This document shows, piece by piece, positions 27,782 through 36,170 of a stretch of 64,000 bases of DNA; position 1 is the first letter of the stretch, and each line of letters starts with the position of its first letter. The DNA lies in contig NZ_CBXX010000034.1 in the NCBI RefSeq assembly GCF_000577615.1, forward strand, positions 1 to 64,000, read 5' to 3'. The notes beneath the pieces are model-generated. The model was not told the DNA's origin and did not search any database. It worked only from the letters and a program-made list of their open reading frames with translations. A program made the position numbers and the translations under genes. The stretch is from Herbaspirillum sp. RV1423 (GTDB lineage: Bacteria > Pseudomonadota > Gammaproteobacteria > Burkholderiales > Burkholderiaceae_D).

Positions 27782-29671
27782 ATGACTCTCTCCAGCCTCA
27801 TAGTACAGATGATCAACGGCCTCGCCGACGCTTCCGCCATGTTCCTGGTGGCGGCCGGGCTGTCGCTGATCTTCGGCGTGACGCGCATCGTCAACTTCGC
27901 CCACGGCTCGTTTTACATGCTGGGTATTTTTATCGCCTATACGCTGGTGAGCCTGATCGGCGCCAGCGGCATCGGTTTCTGGAGCGCGGTGCTGCTGTCG
28001 GCCTGCGCCGTTGCGCTGCTCGGCGCGGTAGTCGAGATCGCGATCCTGCGCCGCATTTATCGCGCGCCGGAATTGTTCCAGTTGCTGGCCACCTTCGCGC
28101 TGGCGCTGGTGCTTAAAGACGCCGCGCTGTATGTATGGGGGCCGGAAGATCTGTTCGGCCCGCGCGCGCCCGGCCTGGCCGGTTCGGTGGAACTGCTGGG
28201 CCGCCGCCTGCCGCAATACGATCTGGCGCTGATCTGCATCGGCCCGGCGGTGCTCGGCCTGCTGTGGCTGTTGCTCAACCGCACGCGCTGGGGCACGCTG
28301 ATCCGCGCCGCCACGCAGGACCGCGACATGGTCGGCGCGCTTGGCATCAATCAGTCGCGGCTGTTTACCGGCGTGTTCGCACTCGGCTGCTTTCTCGCCG
28401 GACTGGGCGGCGCGCTGCAAGGGCCGCGCATTCCCGCCAATCTGGCGCTCGACCTGGAAACCATCGGCAATGCTTTCGTGGTCGTCGTGGTCGGCGGCAT
28501 GGGGTCGATCGGCGGCGCCTTTTTGGCGGCCCTGCTGATCGCCGAAATCAAGGCGCTGTGCGTCGCGTTCGGGCAGGTGTCCATCGGCGGCGTCGCGTTC
28601 TCGCTCTCCAAGCTGACACTGGTGGCGGAGTTCCTGGTGATGGCCTGCATTCTGGTGGTGCGTCCCTGGGGTCTGCTCGGCAAGCCGCAGGCCGCCAGCC
28701 GCGTCGCCGGACCGCCGGAAGCGCCCCTGCGTCCGGCTGGCGCGACGCAGCGCAAGCTGTTGCTGGCCGGGCTTGCGCTGTTGCTGGCCGCGCCGCTGTT
28801 GTCGGCAAGCTTTCCCTATCTCACCGTGCTGCTGGTGGAAATCCTGATCGCCATCCTGTTTGCCGCCAGCCTGCATTTCATGATGGGGCCGGGCGGCATG
28901 CACTCATTCGGCCACGCCGCCTATTTCGGACTGGGCGCCTATGCGGCGGCGCTGGCGCTGACCAGGCTGCAATTGCCGATGGAAGCGGCGCTGATCGTCG
29001 GACCGCTGGCGGCGGCAGGCGGCGCGCTGTTGTTCGGCTGGTTCTGCGTGCGCCTGTCGGGCGTGTATCTGGCGATGCTGACGCTGGCATTCGCGCAGAT
29101 CGTCTGGGCCGTCATCTATCAGTGGGACGACGTCACCGGCGGCAGCAACGGCCTGGTCGGGATCTGGCCGTCGGACTGGGCGGCTGCGCCGACGGCATTC
29201 TATTACCTGGCGCTGGCCTTGAGCGTCATCGGCGTGTGGCTGCTGCGCCGCGTGCTGTTCTCGCCGTTCGGCTACGCCATGCGCGCCGGCCGCGATTCGC
29301 CGTTGCGCGCCGAAGCCATTGGCATCGACGTCAGGCGCGTGCAGTGGATGGCGTTCGTCGTGGCGGGCCTGTTCTGTGGTGTGGCGGGTGCGTTGTTTGC
29401 GTTTTCCAAAGGCAGCATTTCTCCCGAAGCGATCAGCGTCGGCCGTTCGGTCGACGGCCTGGTGATGGTCATGCTGGGCGGCTTGCAGACCCTGCTGGGA
29501 CCGGTGGTCGGCGCGGCGGTGTTCACCTGGTTGCAGGATGTCGTCGCGCGCGAGACCGATTACTGGCGCGCGCTGCTGGGCCTGACGATCCTGGCGCTGG
29601 TGCTGTTGTTCCCGGCGGGCATCGCCGGGTTTTTCAGCCGCCATGCCGATCGCGGGGAGGAGGCGGCATGA
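27782..29671 (+). CDS. Fused LivH-LivM ABC transporter permease
   Basis: A 629-residue protein made of two complete permeases in one chain. The first half (to about residue 300) has the LivH features SLIFGVTRIVNFAHGSF and VVVGGMGSIGGA; a short Ala/Pro/Arg linker around residues 300-320 joins it to a LivM half with HFMMGPGGMHSFGHAAYFGLG and VMLGGLQTLLGPVVGA. Most Liv systems encode these as separate proteins; fusions occur in some proteobacterial systems. There is no frameshift or internal stop, so the fusion is real. It starts an operon with two ATPases and an amino-acid oxidase, and no substrate-binding protein is encoded beside it. Confidence 0.92.
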   Translation: MTLSSLIVQMINGLADASAMFLVAAGLSLIFGVTRIVNFAHGSFYMLGIFIAYTLVSLIGASGIGFWSAVLLSACAVALLGAVVEIAILRRIYRAPELFQLLATFALALVLKDAALYVWGPEDLFGPRAPGLAGSVELLGRRLPQYDLALICIGPAVLGLLWLLLNRTRWGTLIRAATQDRDMVGALGINQSRLFTGVFALGCFLAGLGGALQGPRIPANLALDLETIGNAFVVVVVGGMGSIGGAFLAALLIAEIKALCVAFGQVSIGGVAFSLSKLTLVAEFLVMACILVVRPWGLLGKPQAASRVAGPPEAPLRPAGATQRKLLLAGLALLLAAPLLSASFPYLTVLLVEILIAILFAASLHFMMGPGGMHSFGHAAYFGLGAYAAALALTRLQLPMEAALIVGPLAAAGGALLFGWFCVRLSGVYLAMLTLAFAQIVWAVIYQWDDVTGGSNGLVGIWPSDWAAAPTAFYYLALALSVIGVWLLRRVLFSPFGYAMRAGRDSPLRAEAIGIDVRRVQWMAFVVAGLFCGVAGALFAFSKGSISPEAISVGRSVDGLVMVMLGGLQTLLGPVVGAAVFTWLQDVVARETDYWRALLGLTILALVLLFPAGIAGFFSRHADRGEEAA

Positions 29672-30453
29672 GCCTGCTGCAAGTCCGCGATATCAGCAAA
29701 GCCTTCGGCGGCGTCAAGGCGCTCGACGGCGTGTCGTTCGACCTTCCTGCCGGCCAGTTGCTGGCGCTGCTCGGACCCAACGGCGCTGGCAAGTCGACCT
29801 GCTTCAATATCGTCAACGGCCAATACCGGCCCGATGCCGGATCGGTGCGTTTCGACGGCCATGACATCGGCGGCATGAAACCGCGCGACATCTGGCGTCT
29901 CGGCGTCGGCCGCACCTTCCAGATTTCGGCGACCTTCGGTTCGATGACCGTAGTGGAAAACGTGCAGATGGCGCTGATCTCGCGCGAGCGCAAGTTGTTC
30001 CGGCTGTGGCGACTGGCGGCTTCATTCTTCCGCGACGAGGCGATGGAGCTGCTCAACCAGGTCGGCATGGCGGCGCAGGCGCAGCGTCCCTGCGGCGTGC
30101 TGGCCTACGGCGACGTCAAGCGCGTCGAGCTGGCGATCGCGCTGGCCAATCGCCCGCGCCTGTTGTTGATGGACGAGCCCACCGCCGGCATGGCACCCGG
30201 CGAACGCAACGACTTGATGGCGCTGATCAAAAAACTGGTGGTCGAGCGCAAGGTCTCTGTGCTGTTCACCGAACACAGCATGGATGTGGTGTTCGCCTTC
30301 GCCGACCGCATGATCGTGCTGGCGCGCGGCCGCATCATCGCCGAAGGCGATGGCGAGGCCATCCGCAACCATCCCGAGGTGCAGGCGGTGTATCTCGGCT
30401 CCGGCAAGACATTCGAAAAACGAAGAAGCGGCAAAACGGAGGACCTGTCGTGA
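29668..30453 (+). CDS. LivG-type ABC transporter ATP-binding protein
   Basis: A 261-residue LivG-family ATPase. Walker A LLGPNGAGKSTCFN, Q-loop GVGRTFQISATF, signature LAYGDVKRVELAIAL, Walker B LLLMDEPTAGMAPGE and switch His FTEHSMDVV are all present. The ATG overlaps the permease stop (ATGA), and its own stop overlaps the next ATPase's start. The C-terminus ends in a basic, Lys-rich tail (KTFEKRRSGKTE) that is longer than usual for LivG. Confidence 0.92.
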   Translation: MSLLQVRDISKAFGGVKALDGVSFDLPAGQLLALLGPNGAGKSTCFNIVNGQYRPDAGSVRFDGHDIGGMKPRDIWRLGVGRTFQISATFGSMTVVENVQMALISRERKLFRLWRLAASFFRDEAMELLNQVGMAAQAQRPCGVLAYGDVKRVELAIALANRPRLLLMDEPTAGMAPGERNDLMALIKKLVVERKVSVLFTEHSMDVVFAFADRMIVLARGRIIAEGDGEAIRNHPEVQAVYLGSGKTFEKRRSGKTEDLS

Positions 30454-31175
30454 ACGCCGCGACGCAGGACGTCCTGCTCAGGGTGGAAGGCCTTAATGCT
30501 TTTTACGGTCGCGCCCACATCCTGTTCGATGTCGCCCTCGAGGTGCGGCGCGGCGAGGTGGTGGCGCTGATGGGACGCAACGGCGCCGGCAAGTCGACCA
30601 CGATGAAGGCGATCATGGGCCTGATGGATCGCGCGCAAGGCAAGGTCGATTTTCTCGGCAAGGACATCAGCCGCGCCAGGCCGCACCAGATTGCGCGCAT
30701 GGGCATGGGTTATGTGCCGGAAGACCGGCGCGTGTTCGCCGACCTGAGCGTGCTGGAAAACCTTGAAGTCGGCCGCCAGCCGCCGCGTCCCGGCGCGGTC
30801 GCATGGACGCCGCAAAAGCTGTTCGCGCTGTTTCCCAATCTCGGCGAGATGCCGCAACGCCTGGGCGGCCGGATGAGCGGCGGCGAACAGCAAATGCTGA
30901 CCGTGGCGCGCACGCTGATGGGCAATCCCTATCTGGTGTTGCTGGACGAGCCGTCCGAAGGCGTGGCGCCGGTGATCGTCGAGCAGATGGCCGACATGAT
31001 CATGACGCTCAAGCGCGAAGGCATGTCGATCCTGCTGTCCGAACAGAATCTTCATTTCGCCGAACTGGTCAGCGACCGCGCCTATGTGCTGGAGAACGGC
31101 CACGTCCGCTATCAGGGCACGATGGACGAACTGGCGGCAGACGCAGCGGTGCGCCACGCCTATCTGTCGGTGTGA
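30450..31175 (+). CDS. LivF-type ABC transporter ATP-binding protein
   Basis: A 241-residue LivF-family ATPase. Walker A LMGRNGAGKSTTMK, signature MSGGEQQMLTVARTL and Walker B LVLLDEPSEGVAP are intact. Translation starts at a GTG overlapping the previous stop (GTGA), a coupled junction that decides this start. With the LivG-type ATPase and fused permease it completes the cytoplasmic and membrane parts of an importer whose binding protein must be encoded elsewhere. Confidence 0.92.
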   Translation: MNAATQDVLLRVEGLNAFYGRAHILFDVALEVRRGEVVALMGRNGAGKSTTMKAIMGLMDRAQGKVDFLGKDISRARPHQIARMGMGYVPEDRRVFADLSVLENLEVGRQPPRPGAVAWTPQKLFALFPNLGEMPQRLGGRMSGGEQQMLTVARTLMGNPYLVLLDEPSEGVAPVIVEQMADMIMTLKREGMSILLSEQNLHFAELVSDRAYVLENGHVRYQGTMDELAADAAVRHAYLSV

Positions 31176-31205
31176 ATGTGCCGCGAAGCTCTTATACTTG
31201 AGGGC

Positions 31206-32492
31206 ATGACCTCCCAAACTTCCCCTTCCTCCGCCTCCCGTCACGTTGTCGTCATCGGCGCCGGCGCCATCGGCCTGATGAGCGCACTGAACGCCCTCGA
31301 CCAGGGCCTGCAAGTCACCATTGTCGATCCCGGCCAGCCCGGCGGCGAACATGCATCGAGTTACGGCAACGCCGGCTGGCTGTCGTCGCACTCGGTGCTG
31401 CCGCCTTCGGAGCCGGGCGTGTGGAAAAAAATCCCCGGTTTCCTGGCCGATCCGCTCGGCCCCTTGTCCATCCGCTGGCGCTATCTGCCGCGCACCTTGC
31501 CTTGGCTCATGCGCTATCTGGTTGCAGGCTCCACCGAAGCGCGCATCACCGCCACCGCCGCGGCGCTGCGTACCCTGCTTCACGGCGCCGCGCAGCTCCA
31601 TCAGCGGATGGCGGAACAGGCCGGGATCTCCCATCTGATCGATCTCGGCGGTTTGCTGCACGTCTATCGCTCGCGCCGGCATTTTGAAGCGGACGCCAGA
31701 GGCTGGCGCATCCGCCGCGATCTGGGCATCGCCTGGCAGGAATTGTCGGCGCAGGAGTTGCGTGAGCGCGAACCGGACCTGGACCCGGGCTACGGTTTCG
31801 GCGTGCTGATCCCGGAGGCGGGACATTGCCGCAATCCCGGCGCTTACATCGCGGCGCTGGCGGCGCATGCCTGCGCGCGCGGCGCCCGGCTGACGACGGC
31901 CACCGCCAGCGGTTTTCGTTTTGAGCAACAACGGCTTGCAGCCGTGCTGACCGATGGCGGCGACATCGCCTGCGACGCCGCCGTCATCGCTGCGGGCGCA
32001 CAGTCGAAAGCACTGGCCGCGCAAGCCGGCGACAAGGTGTCGCTGGAAGCCGAGCGCGGCTATCACGCCATGGTGCTGGCGCCGGAAGGCCGTCCGCGCA
32101 CGCCGATGATGATCATGGACCGCAAGGTCATCGCGACCCAGACCGAACAGGGATTGCGCGTTGCCGGCCAGGTCGAGATCGCCTCGTTCGAAGCGGCGCC
32201 GGACTGGCGCCGCGCCGAGATCATGCGCGACATCGCCTTGCAGTTGTTCCCCGCGCTGCCGCGCGACCTTCCGGCCAGCCGCGTGCGCTACTGGCTGGGG
32301 CGCCGTCCCAGCACACCCGACGGCTTGCCATGCATCGGCCCGTCGACGCGCAGTCCCGACATCATCCACGCGTTCGGACACGGCCACATCGGGTTGGGCT
32401 CGTCTGCTCGCACCGGCCGGCTGGTCGGGCAACTGTTGGCGCGGCAAGCTCCCGAGATCGATCTGGCGCCGTTCAGCGCGCAGCGGTTCTGA
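31206..32492 (+). CDS. FAD-dependent oxidoreductase, D-amino acid dehydrogenase (DadA)-like
   Basis: A 428-residue DAO-family flavoprotein. The FAD dinucleotide-binding motif VVVIGAGAIGLMSALNAL lies near the N-terminus, followed by the DadA-like HASSYGNAGWLSSHS. Near the C-terminus are SRVRYWLGRRPSTPDGLPC and HAFGHGHIGLGSS, matching the DadA flavin-contacting end. It would oxidatively deaminate a D-amino acid or oxidise a related amine, passing electrons to the respiratory chain. It lies 30 bases after the ABC transporter genes and so is probably in their operon, which suggests the imported compound is an amino acid or amine. An Lrp-type regulator is encoded convergently downstream. Confidence 0.87.
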   Translation: MTSQTSPSSASRHVVVIGAGAIGLMSALNALDQGLQVTIVDPGQPGGEHASSYGNAGWLSSHSVLPPSEPGVWKKIPGFLADPLGPLSIRWRYLPRTLPWLMRYLVAGSTEARITATAAALRTLLHGAAQLHQRMAEQAGISHLIDLGGLLHVYRSRRHFEADARGWRIRRDLGIAWQELSAQELREREPDLDPGYGFGVLIPEAGHCRNPGAYIAALAAHACARGARLTTATASGFRFEQQRLAAVLTDGGDIACDAAVIAAGAQSKALAAQAGDKVSLEAERGYHAMVLAPEGRPRTPMMIMDRKVIATQTEQGLRVAGQVEIASFEAAPDWRRAEIMRDIALQLFPALPRDLPASRVRYWLGRRPSTPDGLPCIGPSTRSPDIIHAFGHGHIGLGSSARTGRLVGQLLARQAPEIDLAPFSAQRF

Positions 32493-32839
32493 CTTAGCTG
32501 ATTTAGGCGGGGAATGCTCCCGCCGCCCCATTCCCCGATAGCACGCCGGTTCGCGAGAACCTGGCACGGCATGCTTGCCTCACGGCAAAAACATGTCGAT
32601 TCATCTCATCAGGAAAACCCCGATATTCGCGCAGTCTGATTTACCGGAGAATCCGTTCATCAGATTGAAGTACCGGAAAAAGCTGAGGATGAATTTGTTA
32701 GAGGGGTAGTGGTAGTGGGGTGAGGGAACGAGGTGCAGTATGGCCTCATTAGCCGGCGTGATGAGCGCAGGCGTTCAGGCGGTTCGCAGCAATGCGGGCC
32801 GCTTTTTTTTTGCGGTCCGTGCTTGCCCGTCTGGCGCGA
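32493..32839. other. Intergenic region between convergent oxidase and Lrp genes
   Basis: This 347-base stretch between the 3' ends of two convergent genes contains no credible gene. The only structured element noticed is the T-rich hairpin described in the next entry. Confidence 0.6.
32794..32819. terminator. Possible terminator-like hairpin with poly-T loop
   Basis: GGGCCGC, nine T residues and GCGGTCC form a seven-pair stem (one G-T pair) with a T-rich loop, between two convergent genes. The position suits a terminator, but the T-run is in the loop rather than after the stem, so termination is uncertain. Confidence 0.3.
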
Positions 32840-33313
32840 TCAGTGCGGCATGTTGTCGATCGGCAGCGCGGTCTTGTATTTGACTTGCTTGAGCGCAAAG
32901 CTGGAGCGGATGTTCTTGATGCCGGGAATCTTGGTCAGGTGATCGAGCACGAAATGCTCCAGCGCCTGCAAGTCGGGCACCACCACGCGCAGCAGATAAT
33001 CCTCGTCGCCGGTCATCAGGTAAACCTCCATCACTTCGTCAAACGCGCTGACCGCTGTTTCAAACCGCGCCAGCGCCGCCGACTCCTGTTTCTCCAGGCT
33101 GACCTTGATGAAGACATTGACTTTCAACCCGAGCAGATGCGGATTGCCGAGCGCGACATAGCGCGAAATGATGCCCTCGTTTTCCAGCCGTTTGACGCGC
33201 GCCAGCGTCGGTGACGGCGACAGGTTGATCTTGGCGGAAAGCTCCAGGTTGCTGATGGCGCTGTTTTGCTGCAGCATCTTCAGGATACGTAAATCGATGG
33301 CGTCGAGTTCCAT
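32840..33313 (-). CDS. Lrp/AsnC family transcriptional regulator
   Basis: A 157-residue Lrp-type regulator. It begins MELDAIDLRILKMLQQNSAI with the HTH (NLELSAKINLSPSPTLARVKRLENEGI) and then the RAM ligand-binding domain (VMEVYLMTGDEDYLLRVVV). Its gene is divergent from the 2-oxoacid dehydrogenase E1 gene, with 136 bases between. In Pseudomonas putida an Lrp regulator (MdeR) controls an mdeAB operon whose mdeB product is an E1 of this same kind, so regulation of the divergent gene is a good guess. Control of the convergent DadA-like gene is the alternative. Confidence 0.9.
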   Translation of the reverse strand: MELDAIDLRILKMLQQNSAISNLELSAKINLSPSPTLARVKRLENEGIISRYVALGNPHLLGLKVNVFIKVSLEKQESAALARFETAVSAFDEVMEVYLMTGDEDYLLRVVVPDLQALEHFVLDHLTKIPGIKNIRSSFALKQVKYKTALPIDNMPH

Positions 33314-33449
33314 ATGCGAAATTTATCTCCGTTAAATTTTCATTGACGGTATATTCTGCTGCTCATTGTAGGCCAAACCTCGCATTTCAGTAACTCATGC
33401 CGCGCCATCCGGCGTACATTCATGAGATTGACCAGGAGGAGACCGGAAA

Positions 33450-36152
33450 GTGGATATGTCATCAGCCAGCGGCATTGCCAAAGACATCGATATCGATGCG
33501 CAAGAGACCCAGGAATGGCTGCAGGCGCTGCAGGGCGTATTGCAGGAAGTCGGCCCGGACCGCGCGCGCTTCCTGCTGTCGCGCCTGTCCGCTGCCGCCC
33601 AGCAGTGGGGCATCAACTGGCGCGACGCCCGCAACACGCCCTACATCAACACCATCCGTCCCGAGCAGGAACCGCCTTTCCCGGGCGGCTCCGACGCCCA
33701 GGCGATCGAAGAACACCTGGCTTCCGTGATGCGCTGGAACGCGCTGGCGATGGTGGTGCGCGCCAACCGCGCCTATGGCGAACTCGGCGGCCACATCGCC
33801 AGCTACGCCTCCGCCGCCGATCTGTTTGAAGTCGGCTTCAACCATTTCTTCCGCGCGCGCGACGACAAGTTCGCCGGCGATCTGGTGTACTTCCAGCCGC
33901 ACTCGGCGCCGGGCATCTATGCGCGCGCTTTCCTCGAAGGCGCGCTGACCGAGGACGACCTCGGCTTCTATCGCCGCGAGATCGAAGCCAAGAAACACGG
34001 CAAGCAAGGCCTGTCCTCGTATCCGCATCCGTGGCTGATGCCGGACTTCTGGCAATTCCCGACCGGCTCGATGGGCATCGGCCCGATCAATGCGATCTAT
34101 CAGGCGCGCTTCCTGCGCTACCTTGAACATCGCGGCCTGCTGCAAGACCAGGACCGCAAGGTGTGGGGCGTGTTCGGCGACGGCGAAATGGACGAGCCGG
34201 AATCGCTGGCGGCATTGAGCCTGGCCTCGCGCGAAAAACTCGACAACCTGATCTTCGTGGTCAACTGCAACCTGCAACGCCTGGACGGTCCGGTGCGCGG
34301 CAACGGCCACATCGTCGACGAACTGGAAACCCTGTTCGCCGGCGCCGGCTGGAACGTCGTCAAGCTGCTGTGGGGCTCGGACTGGGATGGCCTGTTCGCC
34401 CGCGACAAGGATGGCGAATTGTTGGACGCGCTCAACCGCACCGTCGACGGCCAGTTGCAGACCTTCGCCGCCAACGACGGCGCCTTCAACCGCGAACGCT
34501 TCTTCGGCCAGACGCCGGGTACCCGCAAGATCGCCGAGACGCTCACCGACGAAGAGATCAACCGCCTGCGCCGCGGCGGCCACGACATGAAGAAGATCCA
34601 TGCCGCCTACTACGCCGCCGCCAACCATCGCGGCCAGCCGACCGTGATCCTGGCGCAGACCAAGAAGGGCTACGGCATGGGCGCCGCCGGCGAAGGCAAG
34701 ATGACCACGCACCAGCAAAAGAAACTCGACGAAGAAGTGCTGATCGCCTTCCGCAACCGCTTCAAGCTGCCGATCAGCGACGAGCAATGCAAGAACCTGG
34801 CCTTCTACAAGCCGGCCGCCGACAGCGCCGAGATGAAGCACCTGCTGGCGCGCCGCGCCGCGCTCGGCGGCCGCATGCCGCGCAGGATTTCCAGCGTCGC
34901 GGACGAAGCCAGGCTCAGCGTGCCGGCCATCGAGACCCACGCCACATTCGCGCTCGACGCCGAAGGCAAGGAAATGTCGAGCACCATGGCGCTGGTGCGC
35001 ATGCTCAGCAGCATGCTCAAGGACGCCGACTTCGGCAAATACGTGGTGCCCATCGTCGCCGACGAAGCGCGCACCTTCGGCATGGCCAACCTGTTCCGCC
35101 AGGTCGGCATCTATTCCTCGCAAGGCCAGTTGTACGAACCGGAAGACATCGGCTCCATCCTGTCCTACCGCGAAGCCAAGGACGGCCAGATACTGGAAGA
35201 AGGCATCACCGAAGCCGGTGCGATCTCGTCGTGGACGGCGGCGGCGACCAGCTATTCGGTGCACGGCCTGCCGATGCTGCCGTTCTACATCTATTACTCG
35301 ATGTTCGGCTTCCAGCGCATCGGCGACCTGATCTGGGCGGCGGCCGACCAGCGCGCGCGCGGTTTCCTGATCGGCGCCACCTCCGGCCGCACCACGCTCG
35401 GCGGCGAAGGCCTGCAACACCAGGACGGCAGCAGCCACATCATCGCCGCCGGCATTCCCAACTGCGTGTCCTACGACCCGGCCTACGCCTACGAGATGGC
35501 GGTGATCGTCGACGACGGCATGCGCCGCATGCTGGAGCGCAACGAAGACGTGTTCTATTACATTACCGTCACCAACGAAAACGAAGCGCAGCCGAGCATG
35601 CCGCAAAGCGGCGACGTGAAGGAAGGCATCCTGCGCGGCATGTACTGCCTCGAAGCGAAAGCCGGCGCGCAGGTGCGCCTGCTGGCCGCCGGTCCGATGC
35701 TCAAGGAAGCGCTGTCCGCCGCCCGCACATTGCAGGAGCAGTTCGGCGTGACGGCCGAAGTCTGGAGCGTCACCAGCTTCACCGAACTGGCGCGCGACGG
35801 TATCGCCGCGGAACGCCATCATCGCCTCCATCCCGGCGAGACCACGCGCCTGCCGTACGCGACGCAGCAACTGCAATCGAGCCAGGCCCCGGTCATCGCC
35901 GTCAGCGACTACGTGCGCGCCTTGTCCGAAAGCATCCGCGCCCACGTCCCGGCGCGCTACGTCACGCTCGGCACCGACGGTTTCGGCCGCAGCGACACGC
36001 GCGCCAACCTGCGCGACTTCTTCGAGGTCGATGCGCGCTGGATTGCTTACACCGCGCTGACCGAAGTGTTCGGCGCCGACGCCGCCAGACTCAAGGACGC
36101 CGCCGCCACACTGGGTATCGATCTGGACAAGCCGTTGTCGACGTCGGTCTGA
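33450..36152 (+). CDS. Homodimeric-type pyruvate/2-oxoacid dehydrogenase E1 component (AceE/MdeB-like)
   Basis: A 900-residue thiamine-diphosphate E1 of the homodimeric family, length as expected. FNHFFRARDDKFAGDLVYF and FLEGALTEDDLGFYRREIE fit AceE; the ThDP/Mg motif is GDGEMDEPE...NCNLQRLDGP. A GTG at 33450 with AGGAGG ten bases upstream is the best start; an ATG at 33456 is possible. No aceF or lpd follows, and an Lrp gene is divergent, an arrangement like P. putida mdeR-mdeB, so this may be the paralogue acting on 2-oxobutyrate rather than the housekeeping pyruvate enzyme. The last 45 codons (LRDFFEVDARWI to the C-terminus) are the source of the degenerate copies in the tandem array that follows. 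Confidence 0.9.
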   Translation: MDMSSASGIAKDIDIDAQETQEWLQALQGVLQEVGPDRARFLLSRLSAAAQQWGINWRDARNTPYINTIRPEQEPPFPGGSDAQAIEEHLASVMRWNALAMVVRANRAYGELGGHIASYASAADLFEVGFNHFFRARDDKFAGDLVYFQPHSAPGIYARAFLEGALTEDDLGFYRREIEAKKHGKQGLSSYPHPWLMPDFWQFPTGSMGIGPINAIYQARFLRYLEHRGLLQDQDRKVWGVFGDGEMDEPESLAALSLASREKLDNLIFVVNCNLQRLDGPVRGNGHIVDELETLFAGAGWNVVKLLWGSDWDGLFARDKDGELLDALNRTVDGQLQTFAANDGAFNRERFFGQTPGTRKIAETLTDEEINRLRRGGHDMKKIHAAYYAAANHRGQPTVILAQTKKGYGMGAAGEGKMTTHQQKKLDEEVLIAFRNRFKLPISDEQCKNLAFYKPAADSAEMKHLLARRAALGGRMPRRISSVADEARLSVPAIETHATFALDAEGKEMSSTMALVRMLSSMLKDADFGKYVVPIVADEARTFGMANLFRQVGIYSSQGQLYEPEDIGSILSYREAKDGQILEEGITEAGAISSWTAAATSYSVHGLPMLPFYIYYSMFGFQRIGDLIWAAADQRARGFLIGATSGRTTLGGEGLQHQDGSSHIIAAGIPNCVSYDPAYAYEMAVIVDDGMRRMLERNEDVFYYITVTNENEAQPSMPQSGDVKEGILRGMYCLEAKAGAQVRLLAAGPMLKEALSAARTLQEQFGVTAEVWSVTSFTELARDGIAAERHHRLHPGETTRLPYATQQLQSSQAPVIAVSDYVRALSESIRAHVPARYVTLGTDGFGRSDTRANLRDFFEVDARWIAYTALTEVFGADAARLKDAAATLGIDLDKPLSTSV

Positions 36153-36170
36153 TGCCATCCCTGTTACGTC

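Noticed and set aside
28135..32567. Very long frames (772 codons plus strand, 820 codons minus strand) over the second Liv transporter region
   Set aside because: They lie over clearly recognisable ABC transporter and oxidase genes in other frames and have shadow-type composition.
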